A stretch of 64,000 bases of DNA from an uncultured delta proteobacterium. Lineage in GTDB: Bacteria; Desulfobacterota; Syntrophia; Syntrophales; UBA8958. The notes below the pieces were generated by a model. The model saw only the letters and a program-made list of their open reading frames with translations, did not search any database and had not been told where the DNA came from. Each line of letters starts with the position of its first letter. The first letter of the stretch is position 1. Of this stretch, positions 35,890 to 46,563 are shown piece by piece. The position numbers and the translations under genes are program-made. The stretch lies in assembly GCA_903885795.1 (NCBI GenBank), contig CAISJV010000019.1, forward strand, positions 62,001 to 126,000, given 5' to 3'.

Positions 35890-38138
35890 TATTTTTTGGT
35901 CATGGTGAACACGCCATCCCACTCGCCTTCCGGGGGATGCCCCTTCAAGTCCTGGCAGCGCTGGATGTAAAGATTCGCCGGTGGATCATCGGGATGAACC
36001 TCCAGGACGCTTCTAAACGCCTCGATGCCTTCATCCCAGCGGGCCTGTTTGTATTTTTCCATACCTTCGTGAAAGCGTCTGATATACTCCTCATGTTCTG
36101 CCGCATCCTTCTTTTCACAGATCAACTCATAGATCTTGACGGGAAGCTTTTTACCCTTGACGCGCACGGAATCGAGCTCCCGGCAGAACATTTCTTCCTT
36201 TACGACCTCATAGGTAAATTCACTAAGCACGATATGGGTTCCATACTCCTTGTTGATCCCCTCGAGACGGGAGCTCAGGTTGACATGGTCACCCATGACG
36301 GTATAATCGAAGCGCATATTCGAACCCATGTTGCCGACTACCATGTCACCGCTGTTGATGCCGACACCGATATCCACATAGGGTCTTTCCTCCCTGGCCC
36401 ACCGCTCCTGAAGCACCTTCAGTTCCGCCATCATCTCCAGGGCGGTCCGGCAGCCGCGCAGGGCGTGGTCCGGCTGATCCAGCGGCGCGCCGAAGACGGC
36501 CATGATGGCATCGCCGATATACTTGTCGAGAAGCCCTTCATATTTGAAAACGATATCAGTCATAACCGTCAGGTACTCGTTCAGGAGTCTGACGAGTTCC
36601 TCGGGGGTCAACTTTTCCGAGATCGTCGTGAAGCCGCGAATGTCCGAAAACATGACCGTTAGGTTCTTCTTATCTCCACCTAATTTCAACTTAGTGGGGT
36701 CTTTCAGGATTTCCGTAATGACAGAAGCCGTCAGATAATACTGAAAGGCCCCACGAATCTTTTTCTTCTCCCGCTCTTCCGTAAAATACCGATATACCGT
36801 TATGACTAAATAAATCGTCATCATGGTCAACACGGGATAGATCATATTGAGCCAGGTATTGTATTTGGCGAAAATGACCGTATTAGCGACAACGAAACCG
36901 CCGGTGAGGAGCAGGGCAAGGATGATGCCCTGGACCGCCTTGATCCGCGGTACCGCGATCCCCATGATCATGCCGAACACGACAATATTACAGACATCAA
37001 TAAAGGTCGTCCATGACGACTGTTCCAGGAAATTCCGGTGCAGAATATTGTCGACTACCGTCGCATGCAGTTCCACCCCTGGATAAACGGGACTGAAGGG
37101 GGTCACCCGGAGATCGTAGATACCGGTGGCAGTGGCGCCGACAACTACGATCTTTCCCCTGAAAAGATCGGGGGAAAGACGACCGTTCAGGATGTCGGTG
37201 ATGGAATAGTGGGGAAAGGTCTTGGCCGGTCCCAGGTAATTGATCAGCAATCGTCCGCTTTCATCAGTGGGAATCCGTATATCTCCCAACATGATCCCGT
37301 CCACGCCGTAATCGGCAAGGTTGAGGACAATCATGGGAAAATCGAGATACTGCATCAGCAGGGCTATAGGCAGAGGATAAAAATAATTATCCTGAAATTT
37401 TATGACCAGCGGAGACCAGCGGATGACGCCGTCCGGATCGGGAAAAGCATTGAAATAGCCGCTGTTCTCTCCTGCTTCTGCAATCTCCTTGATGCTCGGA
37501 ACCGGGGCATAGGCCTGGATGATGTTGAATGTTCCCGTCTGGCCTTTCGCACGCACCATGGAATACATGGAACCGCCGATCAAGGCGGCACTGGCGTCAA
37601 TATATTCTTCACTGATAAAACCGACATCCTTTGCCGTCGTATGGAAAAAGTAACCAAGACTCACATTTTTTGCTTTTCCGATGGACTTGGCAAGAATAGC
37701 GTCGTTATCAGCCGCTTTTGCCTTATCCTCCAAAAGCGCTGTAAGGCGGTCATCCTGAATACCTATCTTTTTTGCATCCTTAAAGATTTCAGAGAGGGTC
37801 TGAATGCTTGCATTCTGTTCCGGCTCGGCAAAGACAATATCAAACCCCACAGCCTTGGCGCCGTAGCCCTTCAGGGTGTCGACAAGACGTGCAGTCACCT
37901 TCCTTGACCAGGGCCATCTGCCAATTTCGCTGAGGCTTTTTTCATCGACAGTGGCAATGACAACTTCCCCGCCCGTCGGCAACTGCCCCCGCGATACCAT
38001 CCGCAAATCCAGTGATTTTAACTCCATGAAGCGAAGAAAAGGCAGATCCATGAAGAACAGCGCCACGGCAACGATCACCAGAAAAATGGAAATCTTGATA
38101 GGTGAAAGGACCAGCAGTTTTTTCATCAGTTCCTTCAT
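35889..38138 (-). CDS. CHASE2-domain adenylate/guanylate cyclase
   Basis: Membrane-bound class III nucleotide cyclase of 749 residues. An N-terminal helix (about 14-32) leads into a periplasmic CHASE2 sensor (about 40-340), then three hydrophobic segments (about 350-425), a linker and the cyclase domain (about 460-650) with metal-binding FSDIRGF near 497 and GDAIMAVFG, the purine-site DYTVMGD and transition-state residues in NLSSRLE. All catalytic residues are present. A short tail with a TPR-like segment follows. ATG at 38138 has GGAGGG upstream. Product (cAMP or cGMP) is not certain but Lys/Asp at the purine site favours ATP. Confidence 0.9.
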   Translation of the reverse strand: MKELMKKLLVLSPIKISIFLVIVAVALFFMDLPFLRFMELKSLDLRMVSRGQLPTGGEVVIATVDEKSLSEIGRWPWSRKVTARLVDTLKGYGAKAVGFDIVFAEPEQNASIQTLSEIFKDAKKIGIQDDRLTALLEDKAKAADNDAILAKSIGKAKNVSLGYFFHTTAKDVGFISEEYIDASAALIGGSMYSMVRAKGQTGTFNIIQAYAPVPSIKEIAEAGENSGYFNAFPDPDGVIRWSPLVIKFQDNYFYPLPIALLMQYLDFPMIVLNLADYGVDGIMLGDIRIPTDESGRLLINYLGPAKTFPHYSITDILNGRLSPDLFRGKIVVVGATATGIYDLRVTPFSPVYPGVELHATVVDNILHRNFLEQSSWTTFIDVCNIVVFGMIMGIAVPRIKAVQGIILALLLTGGFVVANTVIFAKYNTWLNMIYPVLTMMTIYLVITVYRYFTEEREKKKIRGAFQYYLTASVITEILKDPTKLKLGGDKKNLTVMFSDIRGFTTISEKLTPEELVRLLNEYLTVMTDIVFKYEGLLDKYIGDAIMAVFGAPLDQPDHALRGCRTALEMMAELKVLQERWAREERPYVDIGVGINSGDMVVGNMGSNMRFDYTVMGDHVNLSSRLEGINKEYGTHIVLSEFTYEVVKEEMFCRELDSVRVKGKKLPVKIYELICEKKDAAEHEEYIRRFHEGMEKYKQARWDEGIEAFRSVLEVHPDDPPANLYIQRCQDLKGHPPEGEWDGVFTMTKK

Positions 38139-38266
38139 AGCCATCCCTCCGGAAAGAAGTATAATTAAATTTCTCTGATCCTAATGAAAACCATGTGTAT
38201 TGTCAAGGCAAATGGGCTTATGTCTTGACAAGATACGAATGTTGAGTTAAGGGACCACGTCATGAC

Positions 38267-38342
38267 GCCGATGTAGCTCAGCTGGTAGAGCAGCTGATTC
38301 GTAATCAGCAGGTCAGCGGTTCAAATCCGCTCATCGGCTCCA
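38267..38342 (+). tRNA. tRNA-Thr (anticodon CGT)
   Basis: The acceptor GCCGATG pairs with CATCGGC, with CCA encoded in the genome. The D arm reads AGCTCAGCTGGTAGAGC, the anticodon arm CTGATTCGTAATCAG with anticodon CGT, and the T arm CGGTTCAAATCCG. A TTGACA box at 38225 with a weak -10 18 bases on could be its promoter. A terminator follows at 38351. Confidence 0.93.
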
Positions 38343-38350
38343 GTAAAATC

Positions 38351-38385
38351 AAGGGGTTAGCCAACATCAGGTTAACCCCTTTTTC
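38351..38385 (+). terminator. terminator of the tRNA-Thr gene
   Basis: AAGGGGTTA (38351-38359) pairs with TAACCCCTT (38373-38381), followed by a T run. Confidence 0.7.
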
Positions 38386-38556
38386 TTTCGTTGCTACCCT
38401 CAGAAAACCTTTGTCGTGACCTCAAATGATCCTTGTCCTAATTATTTATTGCTTATTGAGTTCCGAACTGGCCTTGACTGTCGGGGTTTCTATCTTGGAC
38501 AAAATAACGTTCCCCATCTTTACCAGTCTTTGTGCCAAAACAGGAAAGCACTGATT

Positions 38557-39717
38557 TTAGAATGTGTAACCGGCCGTCAAATACAAAGAAGTCTGGGTAC
38601 TCTCAGCTTTTTGAGCCACTGTTCCTAATATGTCACCGTTGCCATAAACTTGGTATTGCTCGCCATCAACACTAATTTTGGTATAATGAAACCCGCCCTT
38701 CAAGAACCATGAAGGGGTAAATTTATAGTCTGCCGACACATCAATCATATATGCGTTTCCATTCATGTCGCCCGTCATGATTTTGCCACCATTCTCTCTT
38801 AAAAGGTGGTGATCCTCATCTTTGGCTTTAACAATCGGAGACCATGCAAAACTACCAGCCAAGGCAAATTTGTTATTAATTTGGAAATCTGTACCAATCT
38901 TCATGTATGGCATGCTGTAGGTCATCTCGTAGGTGATTCCTACTCGATTATCTCCATACACATCATAACCAGACAACCCGGAAGGTGAATATTGGTGGAT
39001 CAATTTCGCATCAAAATCAAACTTTTGATACTGGTAGCCAAGGCCCGCATAGAGAGACCAAGATTGCCGTCTCAAAAACTTCCATTCAAGATCAATATCA
39101 ATATTCAAGGCGCTAAATTTAGAGATATTTGACTCTGAGTAGACATCAAGCCGGCTTGGATTAGAATCGGTGACCCAGTCTGAATCTTTCATTTTGCCGC
39201 CGGGATCGCCGAGATTCTTCTTGAACACTCCGTTAATCCGCCATGAATCACCTATATTCAAACCTGCATCAATCCTGGCCAACCAGACATCTAAAGGCCA
39301 TTCAAGCTCGCTAAAAGGGAAGTAACCATCGTACTTTGTCCCGTTTGGAGCGGTAATTGGGTAACCAATCTGATAAGTAGTATTTCCTGACATTCTTTCT
39401 GTGCCTATGGCGATACTAAAGATTCCTTTCTTCACCTGACCTTCTGCTGCCTGTTTGAGCTCCCGTTTTGCATCAACGTCAGTATCTTTTATAAAAGAGA
39501 CCATGTCATTGAACTTACGGGATATTATTTTGCCATCTTTCGTTTCAATGCGGATATCGTCAGTGTTCATCTCAATAACTCTTCCGTATATGATGCTTCC
39601 ATCTTTAAATTGAACACCTTTAATGCTTTCTGTTTGTGCAAAAGAAAAGGTATGAAAAAATAGAACAGATGTGAGTATTATGACCCAGGCAAAGGCTTTT
39701 TTGTGGTACGATCTCAT
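38557..39717 (-). CDS. omptin-like outer membrane protease with N-terminal extension
   Basis: Protein of 386 residues from the ATG at 39717 (AAGGAGGG upstream; the frame runs 23 codons further). The signal peptide is about residues 1-27. A small beta domain (GVQFKDGSIIYGRVIEM, about 32-70) precedes a ten-strand beta-barrel-like region. Two sites match the omptin catalytic pairs: MKDSDW near 177 (Asp/Asp) and DEDHH near 300 (Asp/His), as do GGKMKDSDW and SNPSRLDVYSE around them. The protein ends in Phe, typical of outer membrane proteins. Omptins cleave peptides at the cell surface. The extra N-terminal domain is unusual for the family. Confidence 0.7.
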   Translation of the reverse strand: MRSYHKKAFAWVIILTSVLFFHTFSFAQTESIKGVQFKDGSIIYGRVIEMNTDDIRIETKDGKIISRKFNDMVSFIKDTDVDAKRELKQAAEGQVKKGIFSIAIGTERMSGNTTYQIGYPITAPNGTKYDGYFPFSELEWPLDVWLARIDAGLNIGDSWRINGVFKKNLGDPGGKMKDSDWVTDSNPSRLDVYSESNISKFSALNIDIDLEWKFLRRQSWSLYAGLGYQYQKFDFDAKLIHQYSPSGLSGYDVYGDNRVGITYEMTYSMPYMKIGTDFQINNKFALAGSFAWSPIVKAKDEDHHLLRENGGKIMTGDMNGNAYMIDVSADYKFTPSWFLKGGFHYTKISVDGEQYQVYGNGDILGTVAQKAESTQTSLYLTAGYTF

Positions 39718-39819
39718 ATTATGCTGCCCTCCTTTTGCTGAAAAGTGAACCTGCCTTAAAAAATGAGCCATCTTATGAGTTCTCACAAGCTAAAATAGGG
39801 AACGCTTCCCATTTTATCG

Positions 39820-42081
39820 CTACTTGGAATCCATTATCCAGACGCCATCCCAGTCCTCAGCAGGGGGAGTTTCTTTCCAGAAGACACAGCGGTCGGTATA
39901 CATCCGGCAGATTTCATCGGCCGGATTAAGCTCCTTCGCTTTGCCAAAAGACTGAATCGCCCGATCCCATTGCTGATTCCTGTATTTCTGAAGTCCTTCC
40001 TGAAAATAGTTTACCGATTCCATCAGGTTGGGGAAGCTCTCGGCGCTGTGGTAATCAAGAACTTCATAGACGCCGACCGTTTCCGTTTTACCCTTGACCA
40101 CTACCCGGTCAATCTCCCTGATTCGGTAGGTTCCCCGTAGACGCTTGTATGTATTTTCACTGATCAGGATACTGGCATGATACTTTTTACATAAGCTTTC
40201 CAGTCGCGATGCGAGATTGACGCCGTCCCCGATCAGGGTATAATCCATTCTTTTCGGCGAGCCGATATTACCCGAAACTATCACATCTGTATTCAGGCCC
40301 AGCCCCATCTTCACCGGTCGCTTTCCTTGAGAGACCCGTTCTGTATTCCAGTGATCAAGGGCGTTGATCATGGCAATAGCTGCACGCATGGCGCGGTCTT
40401 CGTCATCATCATGGGCAATCGGAATGCCGAAGGCGGCCATAATCGCATCCCCGATGAATTTGTCCAGCATCCCGCCCTCGCGCTGGATACATTCTACCAT
40501 GATTGTAAAATACTCATTGAGCAGGGATACTGTTCCCTGCGCCCCCAGTTCTTCGGTCAGGGTTGTGAACTGGCGGATATCAGAAAAGAGTATCGTGGCA
40601 AGGGCACTTTTCCCGCCCAGGATATCATCTCCTCCTTCCAGGAGCTGATCGGCAAGGCCCGGGTCCATGTATCTTGCCATGGTTGATTTTACGCGTTTTT
40701 CAGAGCTTATATCGTCCATGATGATCATGACGCCCAGTTTTTTTTTGTCTACGCTGGTCAGGGGAAGAATGGCGATATTAGCTGAAACCTTGTTCTCCCC
40801 GAATTCCAGTTCGGCGTCCATAGTCATTTCTGATTTTATCGTTTCATCCACGCGTTGGATCTTATCCATCAGCCAGACGTTCTTCCCCGAAAAGAAATCC
40901 CGAACCGCATGACCAATGATATCCTGAGCCTCAATCTGCATGATCCCGAGCCCTGCAGTATTACAGGTGATGATTTTCCCCTCCTCGTCGATGGTCATGA
41001 CGCCATTGGACATACTCTCGAGCATACTCTCACTGTAATTCTTCATGTTCTGGATGTCATCGAAGAGTTTGGCGTTCTCGAGGGCGATGGAGACCTGGGC
41101 GGTAAAGGCCCGGAGACGGGATTCATCGTCTTTAGTAAAAGGCCCTCCCCGCTTGTTAAGAATCTGGGTGACCCCGATGGTCTTCCCGCTCTTGTTCACG
41201 ACAGGAACACAAAGAATAGACCTGGTGAAGAAACCTGTTTTCCTGTCAAAAGCGGGATTGAAACGCAGGTCCGCGTAGGCGTGAGGGATATTGATCGTTT
41301 CTCCCGATTGGAAGACGGCCCCGGCAATGCCCATGTGATTGGGCAGGCGGATTGTCATAGCCCCCAGCCCCTCACCGACCATGGAAAACAATTCCTTCCG
41401 TTTTTCGTCATTAAGAAAGAGGGTCGATCGCTCGGAGTTAAGCATCCTGGTCGCCTCCGACATGACCTTGTTGAGAAGGCTCCCCAAGTCAATTTCCGCT
41501 GTCACATTGGAGACAAGATCGAAAAACTCCATCTCCTTAGCCCGGAACTTCCTCATCTTTTCGACAATCCCGATGCTCTGCAGGGTTATTGCCGCCTGGG
41601 TCGTCATCGATCCTAGAAGGCTCATATCCTCCTTGTTGAATCGCCCCTTTTTCTTATTTAGCATCTGGGCGGCCCCGATGATTTCACCTTTCATGGTGCG
41701 GATGGGCACACAGAGGATGCTCTTCGTTGTATAACCGGTTTTCTCATCCACAGAACGATTGAACCGTTCATCCTTGTAAGCGTCATGGACAATCATGCCC
41801 TCCCCGGTGGTGAATACATGACCGGCGATACCAGTATTGTTAATTATCCGGATTTCTCTCTGGAAGGTCCCTTGGGCAACCCGTGAGTATAACTCCCCTG
41901 TTTCTGCATCGTTCAGGAAAATTGTTCCTCTGTCGGCATGGATTTCCCTGGTGGTAATCTCTACGAGGACGTTGAGCATCTCATCAAGGGTCTCATAGGT
42001 CGCCATGGTTTGGGCAACATTTAGAAGCAGTTCCGCCTGGTGAAGCCTTACATCCTTAGTGAGAGAACTATCTTTTTTCAT
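39820..42081 (-). CDS. GAF-GAF-PAS adenylate/guanylate cyclase
   Basis: Soluble class III cyclase of about 753 residues. Two GAF domains (about 20-170 and 195-345) share the phrase RSILCVP, a PAS domain follows (about 360-470), and the cyclase domain (about 490-680) has FSDIRQF, GDAIMAAFG, DYTLIGD and NLASRLE, so metal, purine and transition-state residues are in place. The tail resembles that of the CHASE2 cyclase in the window (both end in a DWDGVW or EWDGVF phrase), so the two are paralogues. The ATG at 42081 overlaps the end of the coiled-coil gene, indicating translational coupling. Confidence 0.9.
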   Translation of the reverse strand: MKKDSSLTKDVRLHQAELLLNVAQTMATYETLDEMLNVLVEITTREIHADRGTIFLNDAETGELYSRVAQGTFQREIRIINNTGIAGHVFTTGEGMIVHDAYKDERFNRSVDEKTGYTTKSILCVPIRTMKGEIIGAAQMLNKKKGRFNKEDMSLLGSMTTQAAITLQSIGIVEKMRKFRAKEMEFFDLVSNVTAEIDLGSLLNKVMSEATRMLNSERSTLFLNDEKRKELFSMVGEGLGAMTIRLPNHMGIAGAVFQSGETINIPHAYADLRFNPAFDRKTGFFTRSILCVPVVNKSGKTIGVTQILNKRGGPFTKDDESRLRAFTAQVSIALENAKLFDDIQNMKNYSESMLESMSNGVMTIDEEGKIITCNTAGLGIMQIEAQDIIGHAVRDFFSGKNVWLMDKIQRVDETIKSEMTMDAELEFGENKVSANIAILPLTSVDKKKLGVMIIMDDISSEKRVKSTMARYMDPGLADQLLEGGDDILGGKSALATILFSDIRQFTTLTEELGAQGTVSLLNEYFTIMVECIQREGGMLDKFIGDAIMAAFGIPIAHDDDEDRAMRAAIAMINALDHWNTERVSQGKRPVKMGLGLNTDVIVSGNIGSPKRMDYTLIGDGVNLASRLESLCKKYHASILISENTYKRLRGTYRIREIDRVVVKGKTETVGVYEVLDYHSAESFPNLMESVNYFQEGLQKYRNQQWDRAIQSFGKAKELNPADEICRMYTDRCVFWKETPPAEDWDGVWIMDSK

Positions 42082-42493
42082 AACCCTCCAGCTTCTGGCG
42101 CAAAGTATAAATAGCATCCTGCAATTGTTGCATTTCTTCCCGATCAGCCCTGCGAATGGATGCTACTTCGTCTTCATATTGAATTTTTCTTCTTTCCATT
42201 TCGTACCTCATGGCATCAACCATGCCCCGCAATTGATTCGCCTCATCATGACTATCGGAGATAATTTTCTGCTTATCTCTGTCATGCTCGATGGCCATTT
42301 TTTCCATTGTGTTACGGAGTGAGTTTACCGTTTCCTTTAGTTGTTTGATATTATCATGGGTATCCGCCAAAGCCTTCTGAACAACGTTATCGCGCCCAAT
42401 CCTTTCCTTCTCGAGCTCTTCCCTGAGGGCGGCGATCGTTTCCTTCAGAAAACGGTTCTCCATCTGGGCCTGGTGGAGCTCATTCGATGTCAT
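42068..42493 (-). CDS. hypothetical coiled-coil protein
   Basis: The 141 residues are almost entirely a predicted coiled coil ([16 protein letters not shown], then heptad-like repeats through [18 protein letters not shown]). No other motif, no signal peptide. Its ATG overlaps the galE stop as ATGA, and its 3' end overlaps the start of the GAF cyclase gene by 14 bases, so all three are translationally coupled. It may be a scaffold or dimerisation partner for the cyclase; that is inference from the coupling. Confidence 0.75.
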   Translation of the reverse strand: MTSNELHQAQMENRFLKETIAALREELEKERIGRDNVVQKALADTHDNIKQLKETVNSLRNTMEKMAIEHDRDKQKIISDSHDEANQLRGMVDAMRYEMERRKIQYEDEVASIRRADREEMQQLQDAIYTLRQKLEGYEKR

Positions 42494-43524
42494 GAAGTGC
42501 CCCCTGCATTCTTCTCAGGGTAGCCGGCGGGGTTGCGAGATTGCCAGTGCCAGCTGTCGGCGCACATGGCATCGAGTCCCCGGGAGGTTTCCCAGTTCAG
42601 GTTGGTTTTGGCAAGGCTCGAATCGGCATAGCAGACGGCGATATCACCAGGCCGGCGGTCAACAATGTCGTAAGGGATAGGCCGGCCGGATGCCTTTTCG
42701 AAGGCTTTGATCATCTCCAGAACGCTATATCCCCTGCCCGTACCAAGGTTATAGGTAGCTAAGGCCGTGTGTTGAAGGTTTTCCAGGGCCTTTAAATGGC
42801 CCAGTGCAAGATCCACGACATGGATGTAGTCCCGGACACCTGTACCGTCGGGAGTGTCGTAGTCATTCCCGAAGACGCTGAGCCGGGAAAGCTTGCCGAC
42901 GGCTACCTGGGAGATGTAGGGCATGAGGTTGTTGGGGACACCGGCGGGGTCTTCACCCATCAGGCCACTTTCATGAGCCCCCACGGGATTGAAATAGCGC
43001 AGGAGGATGATTTCCCAGGCGGGATCGGCAATTCGGAGATCCCGCAGGATATCCTCGATCATCAACTTTGTGCGGCCATAGGGGTTGGCAGGGGCCAGGG
43101 GAGATTCCTCCCTGATGGGGACCGCGGCGGGATCGCCGTAAACGGTTGCGGAAGAACTGAAGACGATCCGTTTGATCCCCCATGCAGCCATCTCCTCGCA
43201 GAGGGCAACGGTCGAGCCGAGGTTGTTGTCATAGTAATACAAGGGCCTGGCAACGGATTCCCCCACCGCCTTGAGGCCGGCAAAATGAATTACGGCGTCG
43301 CAGGGATGGGCGGCGAAAATGGCCTTCAGTGCAGTACGGTCCCGACAGTCAGCATGGTAAAAGATGGGCCGACGGCCGGTAATGGTTTCAATACGGTCGA
43401 GGACGCTGATCTTGCTATTGGAGAGATTGTCCGCAATTACGACACCATAGCCCGCCTGAAGAAGCTCCACGCAGGTATGACTGCCGATATAACCGGCGCC
43501 ACCGGTGACAAAAATTGTTTTCAT
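42490..43524 (-). CDS. galE: UDP-glucose 4-epimerase
   Basis: NAD-dependent short-chain dehydrogenase-type epimerase of 344 residues that interconverts UDP-glucose and UDP-galactose for surface polysaccharides. N-terminal NAD site [12 protein letters not shown], catalytic SSSATVYG and YGRTK (Tyr-x3-Lys), and [14 protein letters not shown] are canonical. The start is the ATG at 43524 (MKTIFVTGG). A long open frame continues upstream to 44205, but it is antisense to the Hsp20 gene and not coding. Heads a coupled group with the coiled-coil and cyclase genes. Confidence 0.95.
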   Translation of the reverse strand: MKTIFVTGGAGYIGSHTCVELLQAGYGVVIADNLSNSKISVLDRIETITGRRPIFYHADCRDRTALKAIFAAHPCDAVIHFAGLKAVGESVARPLYYYDNNLGSTVALCEEMAAWGIKRIVFSSSATVYGDPAAVPIREESPLAPANPYGRTKLMIEDILRDLRIADPAWEIILLRYFNPVGAHESGLMGEDPAGVPNNLMPYISQVAVGKLSRLSVFGNDYDTPDGTGVRDYIHVVDLALGHLKALENLQHTALATYNLGTGRGYSVLEMIKAFEKASGRPIPYDIVDRRPGDIAVCYADSSLAKTNLNWETSRGLDAMCADSWHWQSRNPAGYPEKNAGGTS

Positions 43525-43662
43525 GATAGATTGCCCCAAATAAATACTGCTCCGCATCCGCGGGAACAAAACTTTTTGCGAAACCACCGAGGAAGATTCA
43601 TACGGCAAATATGGAGACAGTGCAATACCTTTTTGCTCGGCAGGCAACCCTCTTGTTGCTTC

Positions 43663-43690
43663 TTGACAAGCCAAGATCATTGTATATGAT
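43663..43690 (+). promoter_or_regulatory. sigma-70-like promoter of the hsp20-lon operon
   Basis: TTGACA at 43663-43668 and TATGAT at 43685-43690, 16 bases apart, about 35 bases before the Hsp20 start. No CIRCE element and no clear heat-shock sigma-32 pattern is visible. Confidence 0.6.
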
Positions 43691-43725
43691 GGTGATGACA
43701 AATATGAAAGGGGATAGGGGTATGT

Positions 43726-44190
43726 ATGGGCTACATCAAAATCAAATTCAGGAACGATAGCGGCAAGTTCGAGCAGGAAATCCAGGATGTGCTGGATGAC
43801 ATGTTTCATATCGCCAGCCCCACATTTACCCTTTGTGAACATATCTGGCGTCCCCATACGGACATCTATGAGACACCTGATCTCATTATCGTCCTCCTTG
43901 ATCTGGCCGGGGTGGCCAGGGACGACATTCGTCTCGAGGTAAGCCGCAGGAGTATCAAAATCTCCGGAAAGCGGGATCAGCATTATCTTTCCGGAACGAC
44001 GCGCTACCATCTCGCGGAAATCCCTTACGGCTACTTTGAAAGGCATCTGGCCTTGCATGCGCCTGTGGATACAGAAACGGTCCAGGCGATTTATGCAAAC
44101 GGGCTTCTCGAAGTCCGCTTGGGAAAAATACCCGTGGAGCGGGAAAGGCGCATTCCCGTAATGGGGCCAAGAGGAGGAAACAACCCATGA
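43726..44190 (+). CDS. Hsp20/alpha-crystallin family small heat shock protein
   Basis: ATP-independent chaperone of 154 residues that holds unfolding proteins. The alpha-crystallin domain covers about residues 40-145 ([23 protein letters not shown] ... [12 protein letters not shown]), with the A-x-L-x-V-like groove pattern in GLLEVRLGK. The N terminus is short. The stop overlaps the lon start (ATGA), so chaperone and protease are translationally coupled, a sensible pairing for handling damaged proteins. Confidence 0.93.
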   Translation: MGYIKIKFRNDSGKFEQEIQDVLDDMFHIASPTFTLCEHIWRPHTDIYETPDLIIVLLDLAGVARDDIRLEVSRRSIKISGKRDQHYLSGTTRYHLAEIPYGYFERHLALHAPVDTETVQAIYANGLLEVRLGKIPVERERRIPVMGPRGGNNP

Positions 44191-46538
44191 CGGATCAACA
44201 GACAACGAACGATATGAAGATCATTCACATCCCGGAAATGTTGCCGATTCTTCCCCTTTTCAATATGATCGTCTTTCCGAAGATGATGCTGCCACTGGAG
44301 GTTTTTGGAGATCAATCCCTGCAACTCGTTGATGAAGCCATGGCGAAGGACCGGATCATCGGGCTGGTTCTCGCAAGGAAATCGCCGCCCGAGACCACCT
44401 ATCAAGCCGAGGACTTCTACAGCATCGGGACAAGCGCCGTCATCCTGAAGATGGCCAAGACTTCAGAGAACAAAGCTCAACTTCTCGTACAGGGCATCGA
44501 ACGCTTCTACGTCAGAGAAATCGTGACCGGCAAACCATATCTTCAGGCCCGCATTGAATCTATTCAGGATCAGGAGAGTAAGGATATCGAAGTCGAGGCC
44601 CTCATGGCGAACCTTGTGGGACTCTTCGAACGGATCGTAAAACTGACCCCCTTCCTCCCCCAGGAATTCGGTTCCATGGCCAAGACCATTACAGATCCGG
44701 GCGTACTGGCCGATCTTATCGCCTCCATCATCAATGTCTCAACGGAAGAAAAACAGGCGATCCTGGAGCTGATCGATGTCAAGCAACGGCTTAGAGAGAT
44801 AACTCGCCTCGTCAATCATCAGGTGGAAGTCCTCGAACTGGGAGACAAGATCCAGTCTCAGGTCAAGGACGATATGGATAAGACCCAGCGCGATTATTAC
44901 CTGCGTCAGCAACTCGGGGCCATCAAAAAGGAACTTGGCGAGGAGGATGAAACAAAGGTGGAGGTGGATGAGTACCGGGAGAAACTGGCCAAGAAGGATC
45001 TCCCCGAGGAAGCAAAAAAGGAGGCGGACCGCGAATTGCAGCGCCTGGAACGTATGCATCCATCATCGGCTGAATACACCGTCGCCTCGACTTATCTGGA
45101 TTGGATTCTCACTCTGCCCTGGCGGGAGGGGACGGAGGATAATCTGGATATCAGGAAGGCCAGGAAGGTCCTGGAGGAAGATCACTATGGCCTGGAGAAA
45201 CCAAAGAAGCGGATCATCGAGTACCTTGCCGTCAGGAAACTGAAGTCCGACGCGAAAGGACCGATCCTCTGTTTTGTCGGCCCTCCCGGTACGGGAAAGA
45301 CGTCCCTGGGGCAGTCCATTGCCCGGGCCCTGGGAAGGAAGTTCGTCCGCATCGCCCTGGGAGGCGTCCGGGACGAGGCGGAGATTCGGGGACACCGGCG
45401 CACCTACATCGGCGCCCTCCCGGGCCGGATCATCCAGAGCATCCGCCGGGCAGAATCCAACAATCCCGTTTTCATGCTTGACGAGATCGACAAGGTGGGC
45501 AGCGATTTTCGTGGCGATCCCTCTTCGGCCCTCCTGGAGGTCCTCGATCCGGCCCAGAACTTCTCGTTTATGGACCATTATCTGGACATCCCCTTTGATC
45601 TGTCTCACGTCATGTTCATTACCACGGCGAACATTCTCGACACCATTCCGCCGGCCCTGCGGGACCGCCTGGAAATCATCGAATTAGTGAGTTACACCGT
45701 CGATGAAAAGCTCCACATTGCTGAAAAGTATCTCCTTCCCAGGCAGGTCGTGGAAAACGGCCTGCAACCGGAACAGATTTCCTTTACCAGGGGGGCCATC
45801 CGGCTAATTATCAGCAGCTATACCCGGGAGGCCGGAGTGAGAAACCTGGAACGGGAGATTGCCGCCGTCTGTCGGGGTGTGGCAAGTCAGGTAGCGGAAG
45901 GTGTTATGGAAAAGGCGACGATCCGGCATAAAGACGTTCACCGGTATCTGGGCCCGGAAAGAGTCACCTCGGAAATAACCGCCCGGACATCGAAGCCGGG
46001 CGTCGTCATGGGCCTGGCCTGGACACCGGTGGGGGGAGATATACTGTTCATCGAGGCAACAGCTATGAAGGGGAAAAAGGGTCTGACCCTGACGGGGCAA
46101 TTGGGGGATGTAATGAAGGAGTCGGCAACAGCGGCCCTTAGTTTCATCCGGACCAATGCCGAGGCCTTGGGCATAGCAAAGGATTTCTTTGAAGATGTGG
46201 ATATTCATATCCATGTTCCTTCCGGGGCCATCCCGAAAGACGGCCCCTCGGCAGGGGTAACGATCATGACGGCCCTGACATCGCTGCTGACCAACAAACT
46301 GGTGAAAAAGGATCTTGCCATGACGGGAGAAATCACCCTCCGGGGGCTGGTACTCCCGGTTGGGGGAATCAAGGAAAAAGTTCTCGCAGCCCACCGCGCC
46401 GGTGTTAAGACCATCATTCTGCCCAAGTGGAACAAGAAGGACCTCGCCGATATTCCCCCCAAGATTCGGAAGGATATCGACTTTCATCTCGTCGAAGACA
46501 TGATGGATGTCCTGAAAATAGCCCTTGAAAAGGGATAA
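44187..46538 (+). CDS. lon: ATP-dependent protease Lon
   Basis: Cytoplasmic AAA+ serine protease of 783 residues. The N-terminal substrate domain (about 18-210) is followed by a coiled linker, Walker [10 protein letters not shown] near 366, Walker B FMLDEIDK, and a C-terminal protease domain with the catalytic Ser in PKDGPSAGV near 688 and the Lys in [14 protein letters not shown] near 730. Length matches the bacterial LonA type. It is coupled to Hsp20. Twenty-five bases downstream begins the TolC-like gene, so read-through into the efflux operon is possible. Confidence 0.95.
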   Translation: MTDQQTTNDMKIIHIPEMLPILPLFNMIVFPKMMLPLEVFGDQSLQLVDEAMAKDRIIGLVLARKSPPETTYQAEDFYSIGTSAVILKMAKTSENKAQLLVQGIERFYVREIVTGKPYLQARIESIQDQESKDIEVEALMANLVGLFERIVKLTPFLPQEFGSMAKTITDPGVLADLIASIINVSTEEKQAILELIDVKQRLREITRLVNHQVEVLELGDKIQSQVKDDMDKTQRDYYLRQQLGAIKKELGEEDETKVEVDEYREKLAKKDLPEEAKKEADRELQRLERMHPSSAEYTVASTYLDWILTLPWREGTEDNLDIRKARKVLEEDHYGLEKPKKRIIEYLAVRKLKSDAKGPILCFVGPPGTGKTSLGQSIARALGRKFVRIALGGVRDEAEIRGHRRTYIGALPGRIIQSIRRAESNNPVFMLDEIDKVGSDFRGDPSSALLEVLDPAQNFSFMDHYLDIPFDLSHVMFITTANILDTIPPALRDRLEIIELVSYTVDEKLHIAEKYLLPRQVVENGLQPEQISFTRGAIRLIISSYTREAGVRNLEREIAAVCRGVASQVAEGVMEKATIRHKDVHRYLGPERVTSEITARTSKPGVVMGLAWTPVGGDILFIEATAMKGKKGLTLTGQLGDVMKESATAALSFIRTNAEALGIAKDFFEDVDIHIHVPSGAIPKDGPSAGVTIMTALTSLLTNKLVKKDLAMTGEITLRGLVLPVGGIKEKVLAAHRAGVKTIILPKWNKKDLADIPPKIRKDIDFHLVEDMMDVLKIALEKG

Positions 46539-46563
46539 ATGAAACAAAGAGAGGTGTCGCAAG

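Noticed and set aside
38343-38556. Integration site at the tRNA-Thr gene
   Set aside because: No integrase gene and no repeat of the tRNA 3' end were found nearby.
43525-44205. N-terminal extension of the galE frame by about 230 residues
   Set aside because: It is antisense to the Hsp20 gene and the true GalE start (MKTIFVTGG) is clear at 43524.
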